Part shown: piece after piece, positions 38,880 through 49,244 of the stretch | How positions within the stretch are numbered: position 1 is the first letter of the stretch | Layout of the letters: the number at the start of each line of letters is the position of its first letter | Source of the DNA: Mycobacterium uberis | Lineage (GTDB): Bacteria; Actinomycetota; Actinomycetes; Mycobacteriales; Mycobacteriaceae | NCBI RefSeq assembly: GCF_003408705.1 | Contig: NZ_QAYL01000001.1 | Span: 186,001 to 250,000, forward strand | DNA: 64,000 bases | Direction of reading: 5' to 3' | The notes under the pieces: generated by a model | What the model saw: only the letters and a program-made list of their open reading frames with translations | Database searches by the model: none | Told to the model about the DNA's origin: nothing | Translations under genes and position numbers: made by a program

Positions 38880-40349
38880 ATGGGTAACCAAAAAGGGCTC
38901 ATACAGCGCATCGAACGCAAGCTCGAATCAACCGTGGGCGACACGTTTGCCCGGATATTCGGGGGATCGATCGTTCCGCAAGAGGTTGAAGCCCTGTTGC
39001 GCCGCGAAGCCGCCGACGGCGTCCGGTCGCTACAAGGAAATCGCTTTTTGGCGCCCAACGAATACATCATTACCCTCGGTGTGCACGATCTTAAAAAGGT
39101 GGAAGCTGACCCGTACTTTACGTCGAGCGCTTTCGCTAACGACTTGGCTGACTATATCCATGAACAGGGGTGGCAAACGTATGGTGATGTGGTCGTCCGG
39201 TTCGAGCAGTCGTCGAATATACATACCGGGCAGTTCCGCGCCCGCAGTGCTGTCAACCCCGATGCCGAGCCCCGCCCGATGGTTAACCATCCCGTCCGGC
39301 CACAATCTAATTGTGCGTTCAGTGCAGAACCAGGAGTACCACCGATGACTGACAACTCGAGTTACCGCGGAGGTCAAGGGCAGGGGTGCCCAGGCTATGA
39401 TTACTACAACGACTGCCACGGCCGGCTGCAAGACGATCCGCACGGCGTGAACCCCCAGGGTGGACAGGACCCTCGAGGAGGCTATCCATCGCAGCCTGTA
39501 TATCCGCCGCCTCACCATCCAGTTCAGGGCGGCTATTCCGACCAACGTGGATACCAAGATCAGTGCAGCTACCCTGACCAGGGGCAAGGCAGTTACCCGC
39601 CGTCCTATGAACAGCGTCCGTTAACTCCTGGTGGATACGGCGGCCAAGGTCACGACCAAGGTTATCGCCCGAGCGGCTACGGTTCTCCCGGTGGTCAGTT
39701 AGGTGGTGGCCAGCCAAGCTACGGTGGGTACGAAGATTACGGTCGCGGGCCTGTTCATCAGGAAAAAGGCGGGCCTGCTCCAGCCGGCCCCTTCGCCCCG
39801 CCTGAACAACGTCCGGCTTACCCCGGCCAGGGTGGCAGATACGAGCAAGGCTATAAGTACAGCGGCCCTGGATACGGCAGGCGAGATTACGGACAACAGG
39901 ATTACACCCAATACGCCGAAAATCCGCCGGGGGGAGTGTATGTGCCTTCCGGCGGTGGGTATGCCGAATCCGCCGGTTGTGATTACAATTACGGCCAGCC
40001 AGAAGCCGCTAGTGACTATAATCAACCGACAGGCAGTGGATATGGAGGCTACGGGGTACTAGGAAGCGCGGTCATCCTGCAGCTCGACGACGGCAGCGGC
40101 CGGACCTACCAGCTGAGTGAGGGCTCTAACATCGTGGGCCGCGGACAGGATGCCCAGTTTCGGTTGCCCGACACTGGTGTTTCTCGCCGACATCTGGAAA
40201 TCCGCTGGGATGGACATGTTGCGCTGCTCTCCGACCTCAACTCCACGAATGGCACCACCGTTAATAATGCGCCGGTACAAGAATGGCAGTTGGCCGATGG
40301 CGACGTGATCCATTTAGGCCACTCAGAGATCATCGTTCGCATCCACTGA
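38880..40349 (+). CDS. fhaA: FHA-domain protein FhaA
   Basis: Phosphothreonine-reading protein that binds PknB-phosphorylated partners such as MviN/MurJ in cell-wall synthesis. The N-terminal ~130 residues are the FhaA-specific DUF3662 domain (ERKLESTVGDTFARIFGGSI). A ~250-residue disordered middle rich in Gly/Tyr/Pro/Gln with GGYPDQ-like repeats follows. The C-terminal FHA domain (residues ~400-489) has GRGQDAQFRLPDTGVSRRHL, then LSDLNSTNGTTVNN. At 489 residues it is shorter than M. tuberculosis FhaA (about 527), the loss being in the repeat region. Translation starts at the ATG 38880; a -10-like TACAAT lies at 38808-38813. First gene of the fhaA-pknB operon. Confidence 0.95.
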   Translation: MGNQKGLIQRIERKLESTVGDTFARIFGGSIVPQEVEALLRREAADGVRSLQGNRFLAPNEYIITLGVHDLKKVEADPYFTSSAFANDLADYIHEQGWQTYGDVVVRFEQSSNIHTGQFRARSAVNPDAEPRPMVNHPVRPQSNCAFSAEPGVPPMTDNSSYRGGQGQGCPGYDYYNDCHGRLQDDPHGVNPQGGQDPRGGYPSQPVYPPPHHPVQGGYSDQRGYQDQCSYPDQGQGSYPPSYEQRPLTPGGYGGQGHDQGYRPSGYGSPGGQLGGGQPSYGGYEDYGRGPVHQEKGGPAPAGPFAPPEQRPAYPGQGGRYEQGYKYSGPGYGRRDYGQQDYTQYAENPPGGVYVPSGGGYAESAGCDYNYGQPEAASDYNQPTGSGYGGYGVLGSAVILQLDDGSGRTYQLSEGSNIVGRGQDAQFRLPDTGVSRRHLEIRWDGHVALLSDLNSTNGTTVNNAPVQEWQLADGDVIHLGHSEIIVRIH

Positions 40350-40471
40350 ACCTACTGGGTTGAAAACTGCCGTGCTTCACCCTGCGTCGACCACCGCCCA
40401 AGTATCGTGACGTTGCTGTGTGCTCGGTTCACAGGTGCGTGAGTACAGCACCAGGACGGAAAGGACGCCGG

Positions 40472-40939
40472 ATGCAGGGACTAGTACTGCAACTGACGCG
40501 TGCCGGATTTTTAATGTTGCTATGGGTATTCATCTGGTCAGTCCTGCGGATCTTGAAAACTGATATCTACGCACCGACCGGTGCTGTCATGGTACGGCGT
40601 GGCTTGGCGTTGCGCGGCACGCTGTTGCCGTCGCGCCAGCGCCGGCACGCTGCGCGCTACCTGGTGGTGACTGAAGGGTCGCTGACCGGTGCTCGCATTA
40701 CCCTCAGCGGACAGCCAGTGCTGATCGGCCGTGCTGATGACTCTACCCTGGTACTGACAGACGACTATGCGTCAACCCGGCATGCCCGACTGTCTCAGCG
40801 CGGTTCGGAATGGTACGTAGAAGATCTAGGATCGACCAACGGTACATACCTCGACAGGGCGAAGGTGACAACTGCGGTACGAGTTCCACTAGGAACACCG
40901 GTTCGAATTGGCAAAACGGCAATCGAGTTGCGCCCGTGA
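40472..40939 (+). CDS. fhaB: FHA-domain protein FhaB (FipA)
   Basis: 155-residue membrane-anchored FHA protein that links PknA/PknB signalling to FtsZ-FtsQ. One N-terminal membrane helix (GFLMLLWVFIWSVLRIL) and a C-terminal FHA domain with LIGRADDSTLVLTDDYASTR, then WYVEDLGSTNGTYLD. The start is the ATG at 40472 (MQGLVLQLTRAG) preceded by GAAAGGA; the 18 codons open upstream are not conserved. The stop shares a GTGA overlap with pstP. Confidence 0.96.
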   Translation: MQGLVLQLTRAGFLMLLWVFIWSVLRILKTDIYAPTGAVMVRRGLALRGTLLPSRQRRHAARYLVVTEGSLTGARITLSGQPVLIGRADDSTLVLTDDYASTRHARLSQRGSEWYVEDLGSTNGTYLDRAKVTTAVRVPLGTPVRIGKTAIELRP

Positions 40940-42465
40940 CCCTGGTCCTCCGATATGCGGCCCGCAGCGATCGCGGCTTGGTACGCGCCAATAACGAAGA
41001 CTCAGTTTACGCCGGCGCACGCCTACTCGCCCTCGCCGACGGCATGGGTGGTCATGCAGCTGGTGAGGTGGCGTCCCAATTAGTGATTGCCGCGCTGGCT
41101 CATCTCGATGACGACGAGCCTGGGGGTGATCTGCTCGGCAAGCTCGAGGCCGCGGTGCGTGCTGGCAATTCGGCAATCGCCGCACAAGTCGAGATGGAAC
41201 CCGATCTCGAGGGCATGGGAACCACACTTACCGCAATCCTGTTCGCGGGCAACCGACTTGGTCTGGTGCACGTCGGTGATTCGCGCGGCTATCTACTGCG
41301 TGACGGCGAGCTGACCCAGATCACCAAGGACGACACCTTTGTCCAAACCTTGGTCGACGAAGGTCGGATCACTGCGGAAGAAGCGCACAGCCACCCACAA
41401 CGCTCATTGATTATGCGGGCGTTGACCGGCCACGAAGTCGATCCCACTCTAACCATGCGAGAAGCCCGCGTTGGTGATCGTTACCTGCTCTGCTCGGACG
41501 GATTATCCGATCCAGTGAGTGACGAGACTATCCTCGAGGCTCTGCAGATCTCCGATGTCGCCGAGAGCGCCTATCGCCTCATCGAATTGGCGTTGCGCGG
41601 TGGTGGCCCCGACAATGTGACAGTCGTAGTTGCTGACGTCGTCGACTACGACTATGGTCAGACTCAGCCTATTCTCGCCGGTGCGGTGTCAGGCGAAGAT
41701 GACCAGCAGGTGATCTTGCCCAATACCGCCGCGGGCCGCGCCTCAGCCATTGGCTCATGCAAAGAGATCACCAAGCATGTTGCTCCACGAGTCGATGCAA
41801 TAACGCGACCACGGTGGTCTCAACGGCAAACGGGCATCACAATCATGCTGATAGTTCTGCTCGTACTCGCCGGCGTGGTTATCGGGCGAAGGGTCATCCG
41901 GAACAACTACTACGTCGCCGAATATAGTGGCAAGGTGTCCATCGTGCGGGGCATTCAAGAGTCTCTGCTCGGAATCTCTTTACACGAGCCCTATTTAGTG
42001 GGTTGTCTGAACACCCGCAACGAGCTATCCCTGATTAGTTACAGCCAATCCGGCGGTCATCTCGATTGCCAGATAATGACTCTGCGAGATCTGCGTCCCT
42101 CCGGACAGGCTCAGGTTCAAACTGGACTACCAGGAGGCAACCTGGATCAGGCCGAATCTCAGCTACGAAAATTGTTGGCCGACTCTCTATTACCTACCTG
42201 TCCACTACCTCGTGTGACATCGCCATCGGGGCCCTCGACCACGCCCACCATTAGCGGGACACTTCAGCCAGGCAACACGGCATCGCCAATGTCCACTGCA
42301 CCACCTACGACCACCTCTTCCAGGGGCGCCGTACCAGCCAGTACAAGTCCCGTTAGCAGCCCCGCAACTACTACGTCGACAGCGCCGGCGGGCACCTCAC
42401 AGACGGTGACCGCTCTGCCACCACCCCCACCCCAGCCGGGCATCGACTGCCGGGCGGTGGTATGA
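40936..42465 (+). CDS. pstP: Ser/Thr phosphatase PstP (PP2C type)
   Basis: The mycobacterial PP2C phosphatase that reverses PknA/PknB phosphorylation. The cytosolic catalytic domain (residues 1-~240) contains the metal-binding motifs NNEDSVYAG, ALADGMGGHAAGE, VGDSRGYLLRDG, LLCSDGLSD and GGPDNVTVVVADV. A membrane helix lies near residue 295 (IMLIVLLVLAGVVIG), followed by an extracytoplasmic domain and a Pro/Thr/Ser-rich tail ending PPPPPQPGIDC. The start is the GTG at 40936 overlapping the fhaB stop; M. tuberculosis PstP begins about three codons earlier, where the codon here is GTT. The product is 509 residues. The stop overlaps the rodA ATG (ATGA). Confidence 0.96.
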   Translation: MTLVLRYAARSDRGLVRANNEDSVYAGARLLALADGMGGHAAGEVASQLVIAALAHLDDDEPGGDLLGKLEAAVRAGNSAIAAQVEMEPDLEGMGTTLTAILFAGNRLGLVHVGDSRGYLLRDGELTQITKDDTFVQTLVDEGRITAEEAHSHPQRSLIMRALTGHEVDPTLTMREARVGDRYLLCSDGLSDPVSDETILEALQISDVAESAYRLIELALRGGGPDNVTVVVADVVDYDYGQTQPILAGAVSGEDDQQVILPNTAAGRASAIGSCKEITKHVAPRVDAITRPRWSQRQTGITIMLIVLLVLAGVVIGRRVIRNNYYVAEYSGKVSIVRGIQESLLGISLHEPYLVGCLNTRNELSLISYSQSGGHLDCQIMTLRDLRPSGQAQVQTGLPGGNLDQAESQLRKLLADSLLPTCPLPRVTSPSGPSTTPTISGTLQPGNTASPMSTAPPTTTSSRGAVPASTSPVSSPATTTSTAPAGTSQTVTALPPPPPQPGIDCRAVV

Positions 42466-43871
42466 CAACGCAGCTCCAGCCGGCGGTCACGATGACGCCT
42501 CCGTTGCCCACGCGGCGCAACGCTGAGCTGCTGCTGCTTGGCTTTGCTGCTGTGATCACTGTTATCGCGTTGGCCATCGTGGAAGCCAACCAGGAGAAAA
42601 GTCTTCGTTGGGACCTGGCTGGCTACGGGCTGATCTTCTGGTCATTATTTGCATCCGCGCATCTAGTCATTAGGCATTCCGCTCCTTACAGCGACCCGTT
42701 ACTACTGCCAACAGTGGCTTTGCTCAACGGACTTGGTCTAGTGATGATTCACCGACTTGACCTCGTCGACAACGACGTCACTGGTCACCATCACCTCAGC
42801 GCGATCCAACAGATGCTGTGGACCCTCGTCGGGGTAGCCGCATTCGCACTGGTGGTAACCGTATTGAAAGACCATCGCCAGCTCGCACGCTATGGCTACA
42901 TATCTGGATTAACGGGTTTGGTTTTCTTAGCGACTCCCACACTGCTACCAGCACAGCTGTCCGAGCAGAACGGTGCCAAGATCTGGATCCGCTTTCCGGG
43001 ATTTTCGATTCAGCCCGCCGAATTTTCGAAAATTCTGCTGCTGATATTTTTCGCAGCAGTACTAGTCGCTAAACATAGCCTATTCACCACCGTCGGCAAA
43101 CACTTAATGGGTATGACTCTGCCTCGCCCACGAGACCTCGCACCGTTACTGGCGGCCTGGGTGATCTCTGTGGGTGTGATGGCCTTCGAAAAAGACCTTG
43201 GCACTTCGCTACTGCTCTACGTATCGTTTTTAGTAATAGTGTACCTTGCCACCCAGCGTCTCAGTTGGGTCATCATCGGTCTGATGTTGTTCGCCGCGGG
43301 AAGCATTGTGGCGTACTTCATTTTCGAATATGTTCGGGTTCGCGTGCAGGTGTGGTGGGATCCTTTCGCCAATCCCGATAGCAGCGGCTATCAGATCGTG
43401 CAGTCGCTTTTCAGTTTCGCTACCGGTGGTATCTTCGGCACCGGCCTAGGCAACGGTCAACCTGACACCGTACCTGCGGCCTCGACTGATTTCATTATCG
43501 CCGCATTCGGTGAAGAGCTTGGATTAGTTGGCCTAGTTGCTCTTCTCATGCTTTACACGATCACCATCGTCCGCGGCCTGCGTACGGCGATTGCCACACG
43601 CGACAGCTTCGGCAAACTGTTGGCCGCAGGCCTGGCATCGACGCTGGCTATCCAACTTTTCATCGTTGTCGGCGGCGTGACCGCACTCATTCCGTTGACC
43701 GGTTTGACCACACCATGGATATCCTACGGTGGGTCGTCACTGTTGGCGAACTACATACTGCTGGCCATCTTAGTACGCATCTCGCACAGTGCCCGACGTC
43801 CGTTACGCAGCCGCACACGCAATACATCCCTGATTGCGGCAGCGGGCACCGAAGTAATCGAAAAGGTATGA
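42462..43871 (+). CDS. rodA: SEDS peptidoglycan glycosyltransferase RodA
   Basis: Polytopic (about ten helices) lipid II polymerase that works with PbpA in elongation. SEDS landmarks are FPGFSIQPAEFSKILLLIFF (family 'iQPSEfaKl'), AFEKDLGTSLLLYVSFLVIV, and the C-terminal GVTALIPLTGLTTPWISYGG signature. At 469 residues it is the same size as in M. tuberculosis. The ATG overlaps the pstP stop and the stop overlaps the pbpA ATG, showing tight coupling. Confidence 0.97.
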   Translation: MTTQLQPAVTMTPPLPTRRNAELLLLGFAAVITVIALAIVEANQEKSLRWDLAGYGLIFWSLFASAHLVIRHSAPYSDPLLLPTVALLNGLGLVMIHRLDLVDNDVTGHHHLSAIQQMLWTLVGVAAFALVVTVLKDHRQLARYGYISGLTGLVFLATPTLLPAQLSEQNGAKIWIRFPGFSIQPAEFSKILLLIFFAAVLVAKHSLFTTVGKHLMGMTLPRPRDLAPLLAAWVISVGVMAFEKDLGTSLLLYVSFLVIVYLATQRLSWVIIGLMLFAAGSIVAYFIFEYVRVRVQVWWDPFANPDSSGYQIVQSLFSFATGGIFGTGLGNGQPDTVPAASTDFIIAAFGEELGLVGLVALLMLYTITIVRGLRTAIATRDSFGKLLAAGLASTLAIQLFIVVGGVTALIPLTGLTTPWISYGGSSLLANYILLAILVRISHSARRPLRSRTRNTSLIAAAGTEVIEKV

Positions 43872-45346
43872 ACGCCTCTCTCCGCCGAATCTCGGTGACC
43901 GTGATGGTGTTGATCGTGCTCCTGATGCTCAACGCCACGATCACGCAGGTATTCAGCGCCGACGGACTGCGTGCCGACCCCCGCAACCAACGGGTTCTAC
44001 TCGACGAGTATTCACGTCAACGTGGCCAGATCACCGCAAATGGTCAACTACTGGCGTATTCGGTAGCGACCGACAACCGCTTCCGTTTCCTGCGGGTATA
44101 TCCCAATCCTGGAGTGTACGCGCCAATCACCGGCTTTTATTCTCTGCGGTATTCCAGCACAGGCTTGGAGCGAGCCGCAGACGCGCTGTTGAATGGATCG
44201 GACGAGCGGCTATTCGGGCGTCGGTTGGCCGACTTTTTCACCGGTCGTGATCCACGCGGTGGCAATGTCAATACTACGATCAACCCACGTGTCCAGCAAG
44301 CTGGATGGGACGCAATGCAGCAGGGTTGCGGTGGACCGCCATGTAATGGAGCTGTGGTAGCCCTAGAACCATCCACCGGCAAGATTCTGGCGATGGTCTC
44401 AGCACCGTCGTATGATCCCAATCTGTTGGCGTCCCATAATTTTGAGGAACAAGCGGCAGCCTGGCAACGTCTGCGTGACGCTCTCAACTCACCGTTGGTC
44501 AACCGTGCCATCTCCGAGACCTATCCGCCTGGTTCCACATTTAAGGTGATCACCACTGCGGCGGCGCTGCAGGCCGGCACCATCGCGAACGAGCAATTGA
44601 CCACGGCACCCACAATTCCGCTACCCGGCAGCACGGCCACTTTGGAAAACTACGGCGGCGCTGCCTGCGGCCCTGATCCGACAGTGTCATTGAGCCAGGC
44701 TTTCGCCATGTCATGCAACACCGCATTCGTCCAGCTGGGACTGCTCACCGGCGCCGACGCATTGCGGAGTACAGCACATGCCTTCGGCTTGGATACTACC
44801 CCCAACGTCATTCCGCTACAGGTCGCCGAATCGACTGTCGGGGTAATCCCGGACGCCGCCGCGTTAGGGATGTCAAGCATCGGCCAAAGGGATGTTGCAC
44901 TGACGCCACTGCAAAATGCCCAAGTCGCCGCGACCATCGCCAATGCCGGGGTAACGATGCAGCCTTATCTGATTGATAGCCTCAAAGGGCCAAACCTGGC
45001 TAACATCTGCACCACTTCCCCATATCAGCAGCGCCGCGCAGTGTCACCACAAGTCGCCGCTAAGCTGACAGAGCTGATGGTCGGCGCCGAGAAAGTCGCA
45101 CAACAGAAGGGGGCCATTCCTGGGGTGCAGATTGCTTCCAAGACTGGTACTGCAGAGCATGGCACCGACCCGCGTCACACGCCGCCGCACGCGTGGTATA
45201 TCGCCTTTGCGCCCGCGCAGGCTCCAAAAGTTGCCATCGCAGTGTTGGTGGAGAATGGTGCTGACCGCCTGTCCGCGACAGGAGGTGAGCTCGCTGCACC
45301 GATCGGGCGGGCCGTGATCGAGGCCGCACTGCAGGGGGGACCATGA
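43868..45346 (+). CDS. pbpA: Class B penicillin-binding protein PbpA
   Basis: Transpeptidase partner of RodA. The N-terminal membrane anchor is [20 protein letters not shown], followed by a pedestal. The transpeptidase motifs are SxxK in [14 protein letters not shown], SxN in AMSCNTAF and KTG in [11 protein letters not shown]. The product is 492 residues from the ATG at 43868, which overlaps the rodA stop; the longer open frame upstream lies inside rodA. In M. tuberculosis PbpA is a PknB substrate, which fits the operon. Confidence 0.97.
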   Translation: MNASLRRISVTVMVLIVLLMLNATITQVFSADGLRADPRNQRVLLDEYSRQRGQITANGQLLAYSVATDNRFRFLRVYPNPGVYAPITGFYSLRYSSTGLERAADALLNGSDERLFGRRLADFFTGRDPRGGNVNTTINPRVQQAGWDAMQQGCGGPPCNGAVVALEPSTGKILAMVSAPSYDPNLLASHNFEEQAAAWQRLRDALNSPLVNRAISETYPPGSTFKVITTAAALQAGTIANEQLTTAPTIPLPGSTATLENYGGAACGPDPTVSLSQAFAMSCNTAFVQLGLLTGADALRSTAHAFGLDTTPNVIPLQVAESTVGVIPDAAALGMSSIGQRDVALTPLQNAQVAATIANAGVTMQPYLIDSLKGPNLANICTTSPYQQRRAVSPQVAAKLTELMVGAEKVAQQKGAIPGVQIASKTGTAEHGTDPRHTPPHAWYIAFAPAQAPKVAIAVLVENGADRLSATGGELAAPIGRAVIEAALQGGP

Positions 45347-46665
45347 GTCCACGAATTGGTGTGACGTTGTCTGGTAGATACCGCCTGCAACGACTCATCG
45401 CCACCGGTGGTATGGGTCAAGTCTGGGAAGCAGTGGACAGGCGGCTGGGCCGGCACGTTGCGGTCAAAGTGCTCAAGGGAGAGTTCTCCTCGGACTCGGA
45501 ATTCATTGAGCGGTTCCGCGCTGAGGCACGCACCACCGCAATGCTCAACCACCCCGGAATCGCCAGCGTCCATGACTACGGCGAAAGCCAGATGGACGGG
45601 GAGGGCCGCACCGCTTACTTGGTGATGGAGCTGGTCAACGGCGAACCGCTGAATTCGGTTCTTAAGCGCACCGGTCGACTGTCGTTGCGGCATGCATTAG
45701 ACATGCTGGAACAGACTGGTCGTGCCCTGCAAATTGCTCATGCTGCCGGCCTGGTACACCGCGACGTCAAGCCAGGCAACATCCTGATAACCCCCACCGG
45801 CCAGGTGAAAATCACCGACTTCGGTATAGCCAAAGCAGTCGACGCCGCGCCGGTAACCCAGACTGGCATGGTGATGGGCACCGCGCAATACATCGCGCCC
45901 GAACAAGCCTTAGGTCACGAGGCAACTCCAGCCAGCGATGTCTACTCATTGGGAGTTGTTGGGTACGAAGTGGTTTCGGGCAAGCGACCGTTCATCGGCG
46001 ACGGTGCCCTGACGGTAGCAATGAAGCATATCAAAGAACCTCCGCCGCCGCTACCAGCAGACCTACCGCCCAATGTGCGAGAACTCATCGAGATCACACT
46101 GGTCAAAAATCCCAGTGTACGGTATCGTAGCGGCGGGCCATTCGCCGACGCCGTCGCCGCGGTACGGGCCGGCCGTCGGCCTCCACGACCTAGCCAAGCA
46201 CCTCCTGCCGGGCGAGCTTACCCGGAGACCATCCCGTCGGGCACACAGGCCAGGTCCGTTGCTGTCGGATCGAGGACTCCAGCTTTTCGCCAATCCCGGC
46301 CGTTAACGAGCGGACATCGTCCGCCGCAAGCTCGACGTTCTTTCTCGTCTGGTCAGCGCGCGTTACTCTGGGCCGCTGGGGTGCTTGGAGCACTCGCAAT
46401 CGTCGTCGCAGTCCTGATCGTGATCAACTCCCGCGCTGAAAACGAGCAGCAGCAACAGCCCGCTCCAACTATTACCAACACCGAGACATCACCAGCCATC
46501 AAAACTCCCGGTGGTTCTTCAACTGCTTATCGCGAATATCACGCCAACAGGACGGACCACGGAGAAATAGGTAATTCTGAACTCCCAAGTATGCCATCTA
46601 AACTCAGCTTGCTGTTATCACTGACACCCCGCTCGTTGCTGGCCAGACATGAGACGCTAGCATGA
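45343..46665 (+). CDS. pknA: Ser/Thr protein kinase PknA
   Basis: Transmembrane eukaryotic-like kinase controlling cell shape and division. The kinase domain (residues ~13-275) has a glycine loop ([11 protein letters not shown]), catalytic Lys in [23 protein letters not shown], and an activation loop ending [11 protein letters not shown] Pro-rich juxtamembrane segment follows, then one helix ([20 protein letters not shown]). The external tail begins [17 protein letters not shown], and its last ~50 residues (…[21 protein letters not shown]) do not look like the usual PknA tail, possibly from a frameshift compensated by chance. It has 440 residues. The start and stop both overlap neighbours (ATGA). 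Confidence 0.95.
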   Translation: MSPRIGVTLSGRYRLQRLIATGGMGQVWEAVDRRLGRHVAVKVLKGEFSSDSEFIERFRAEARTTAMLNHPGIASVHDYGESQMDGEGRTAYLVMELVNGEPLNSVLKRTGRLSLRHALDMLEQTGRALQIAHAAGLVHRDVKPGNILITPTGQVKITDFGIAKAVDAAPVTQTGMVMGTAQYIAPEQALGHEATPASDVYSLGVVGYEVVSGKRPFIGDGALTVAMKHIKEPPPPLPADLPPNVRELIEITLVKNPSVRYRSGGPFADAVAAVRAGRRPPRPSQAPPAGRAYPETIPSGTQARSVAVGSRTPAFRQSRPLTSGHRPPQARRSFSSGQRALLWAAGVLGALAIVVAVLIVINSRAENEQQQQPAPTITNTETSPAIKTPGGSSTAYREYHANRTDHGEIGNSELPSMPSKLSLLLSLTPRSLLARHETLA

Positions 46666-48530
46666 CCACCCCACCACACTTGTCTGACCGTTACGAACTG
46701 GGCGAAGTCCTCGGTTTTGGTGGTATGTCTGAAGTTCACCTGGCCCGCGACGTTCGTTTGCACCGCGATGTCGCGGTCAAAGTATTACGTGCAGATCTAG
46801 CCCGCGACCCTAGTTTTTACCTACGCTTCCGACGCGAGGCACAAAACGCCGCGGCCCTGAACCATCCATCTATTGTGGCAATTTACGACACTGGCGAGGC
46901 AGAAACGCCCACAGGCCCGCTGCCTTACATCGTCATGGAATATGTTGATGGGGCAACGCTACGTGATATCGTGCAAAATGATGGCCCGATGTTACCTCAG
47001 CAGGCTATTGAAATCATTGCTGACGCTTGCCAAGCATTAAACTTTAGCCATCAGAATGGCATCATTCATCGTGACGTCAAGCCGGCTAATATTATGGTCA
47101 GCACCACTAATGCGGTCAAGGTAATGGATTTCGGTATCGCACGCGCGATTGCCGACAGCACCAGTGTCACCCACACCGCAGCGGTGATCGGGACCGCCCA
47201 ATATCTGTCTCCCGAACAGGCCCGAGGTGATTTCGTCGATGCTCGGTCAGATGTCTATTCATTGGGTTGTGTGCTTTACGAAATCCTCACTGGTGAACCG
47301 CCTTTCACCGGTGACTCACCGGTTTCGGTGGCCTACCAACATGTCCGCGAAGACCCGATTCCACCGTCGCAGCGGCATGAGGGTATTCCCGTCGACCTCG
47401 ACGCCGTCGTTCTTAAAGCGCTTGCCAAAAATCCAGAAAACCGCTATCAAACTGCGGCGGAGATGCGCGCTGACTTGATCCGAGTGCACAGCGGTCAGCC
47501 ACCTGAGGCACCCAAGGTGCTCACTGACGCTGATCGGAGCTCCTTGCTGTCATCCGGGACTGGAAACTTCGGTAGTCCACGTAACGACGCATTATCTCGT
47601 CGATCTCTGGATGAAACCAAACGTGGTGGTTCGATTGAGCGTTGGGTTGTCGTGGTTGCTGTGCTGGCGATCCTGACGATCGCCGTCGTCGTTGCCTTCA
47701 ATACATTCGGTAGTAATACCCGCGACGTCCAGGTGCCCGACGTACGCGGTCAAGTGTCCGCTGATGCCATCGCCACACTGCAAAACCGAGGCTTCAAGAC
47801 TCGAACCCTGCAAAAACCGGACTCGACAATCCCACCCGATCATGTTATCAGTACCGACCCCAGCGCCAACGCTTCGGTGAGTGCGGGCGACGAAATCACA
47901 ATTAACGTCTCTACCGGACCTGAGCAACGCGAAGTGCCAGACGTCTCCTTGCTCAATTATGCCGACGCGGTTAAGAAGCTAACTGCCGCCGGATTCAAAA
48001 GCTTTAGACAGGCCAATTCACCGTCGACGCCGGAATTGTTGGGCAAGGTCATTGGGACAAACCCGCCAGCTAACCAGACCTCGGCGATCACCAATGTCAT
48101 TACCATCATCGTCGGCTCTGGGCCAGAAGCTAAACAGATCCCTAACGTCACGGGCCAAACCGTGGAGGTCGCACAGAAAAATCTGAACGTCTACGGCTTC
48201 ACAAAGTTCAGCCAGGCGTCAGTGGATAGTCCTCGCCCAGCTGGTGAGGTGATTGGTACTAATCCGCCTGAAGGTGCGGCGATTCCGGTGAACTCGGTCA
48301 TCGAACTGCAGGTGTCCAAGGGCAACCAGTTCGTGATGCCCGACCTGTCCGGCATGTTCTGGTCAGACGCCGAACCACGGTTACGCACATTGGGCTGGAC
48401 AGGAGTGTTGGACAAAGGTCCCGATGTGGATGCTGGTGGTTCCCAGCACAATCGGGTGGTGTATCAGAGCCCACCGGCCGGTGCCGGAATCAACCAAGAC
48501 GGGATCATCACGCTGAAATTCGGGCAGTAG
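46662..48530 (+). CDS. pknB: Ser/Thr protein kinase PknB with PASTA repeats
   Basis: Essential sensor kinase of peptidoglycan fragments. The kinase domain has [36 protein letters not shown] and [11 protein letters not shown]. The activation loop [19 protein letters not shown] retains both threonines that are autophosphorylated in M. tuberculosis PknB. A membrane helix lies near residue 335 ([19 protein letters not shown]), followed by four extracellular PASTA repeats of ~65-70 residues each, starting [21 protein letters not shown] and MPDLSGM. It has 622 residues. Last gene of the operon; its 3' end overlaps trpG, on the opposite strand, by 23 bases. Confidence 0.98.
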   Translation: MTTPPHLSDRYELGEVLGFGGMSEVHLARDVRLHRDVAVKVLRADLARDPSFYLRFRREAQNAAALNHPSIVAIYDTGEAETPTGPLPYIVMEYVDGATLRDIVQNDGPMLPQQAIEIIADACQALNFSHQNGIIHRDVKPANIMVSTTNAVKVMDFGIARAIADSTSVTHTAAVIGTAQYLSPEQARGDFVDARSDVYSLGCVLYEILTGEPPFTGDSPVSVAYQHVREDPIPPSQRHEGIPVDLDAVVLKALAKNPENRYQTAAEMRADLIRVHSGQPPEAPKVLTDADRSSLLSSGTGNFGSPRNDALSRRSLDETKRGGSIERWVVVVAVLAILTIAVVVAFNTFGSNTRDVQVPDVRGQVSADAIATLQNRGFKTRTLQKPDSTIPPDHVISTDPSANASVSAGDEITINVSTGPEQREVPDVSLLNYADAVKKLTAAGFKSFRQANSPSTPELLGKVIGTNPPANQTSAITNVITIIVGSGPEAKQIPNVTGQTVEVAQKNLNVYGFTKFSQASVDSPRPAGEVIGTNPPEGAAIPVNSVIELQVSKGNQFVMPDLSGMFWSDAEPRLRTLGWTGVLDKGPDVDAGGSQHNRVVYQSPPAGAGINQDGIITLKFGQ

Positions 48531-49206
48531 TCGTGGCGGCATGTTTTGTAGTCGCCAGTAAATGCGAATGGACCGCGGCGCCAACCTCACTCTCCAGTCG
48601 GCGGATCAGAGCGTCGTCGCGTGGCCATCCGCAATACGCCAGCCAGTTGGCCAACATTCGGTGCCCGCCTTCGGTCAGGATCGACTCCGGATGGAACTGG
48701 ACACCGTGGATCGGCAACTCGGTGTGACGCACTGCCATGATCACACCGCTATGTGTGCGCGCGATAATTTCCAGTACCGGCGGCAGTGACTCCGGCAGGA
48801 TAGTCAATGAATGATATCTGGCAGCCATGAATGGATCCAGAAGCCCATGCAGCACACCGACATCCATGTGAAATACACTGCTGGTTTTGCCATGCAACAG
48901 CTCGGGTGCACGGTCTACAGTGGCGCCGAACGCGACGCCGATAGCTTGATGTCCTAAGCAGACTCCTAGCAATGGGATGTGTGTCGTGGCGCACGTGCGG
49001 ACTACATTGATAGATGCGCCTGCACGTTCCGGAGTACCCGGACCTGGGCTAAGCAAAACTCCGTCGAAATTTGTGGCGATGGTAAATCCGTCGGATAGTC
49101 GGGCGTCGTCGTTGCGCCACACCTCGACGTCTACTCCGAGCTGCCCGAGGTACTGAACCAAGTTGAATACGAAGCTGTCGTAGTTGTCGACGACTAAAAT
49201 CCGCAT
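48508..49206 (-). CDS. trpG: Anthranilate/aminodeoxychorismate synthase glutaminase subunit (TrpG/PabA)
   Basis: Class I glutamine amidotransferase that supplies ammonia to the chorismate-using TrpE or PabB. Catalytic triad: Cys in LLGVCLGHQAIG, His and Glu in VQFHPESILT. The N-terminus RILVVDNYDSFVFNLVQYLG is typical. It has 232 residues, as in Rv0013. In mycobacteria this single gene is thought to serve both tryptophan and folate synthesis. It converges on pknB with a 23-base overlap and no visible terminator between them. Confidence 0.95.
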   Translation of the reverse strand: MRILVVDNYDSFVFNLVQYLGQLGVDVEVWRNDDARLSDGFTIATNFDGVLLSPGPGTPERAGASINVVRTCATTHIPLLGVCLGHQAIGVAFGATVDRAPELLHGKTSSVFHMDVGVLHGLLDPFMAARYHSLTILPESLPPVLEIIARTHSGVIMAVRHTELPIHGVQFHPESILTEGGHRMLANWLAYCGWPRDDALIRRLESEVGAAVHSHLLATTKHAATTTARISA

Positions 49207-49244
49207 CGTGTCAGGCTACCGTCTGATTCAATTTGGGATCCTGT

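Noticed and set aside
39030..39587. 185-codon minus-strand frame within fhaA
   Set aside because: A shadow of the FhaA coding sequence, with no motifs and no start signal.
39450..39900. Repeated GGY/PDQ-coding units that look like a repeat array
   Set aside because: These are low-complexity codon repeats in the disordered middle of FhaA, not a CRISPR array; unit length and spacing are irregular. No CRISPR array was seen anywhere.
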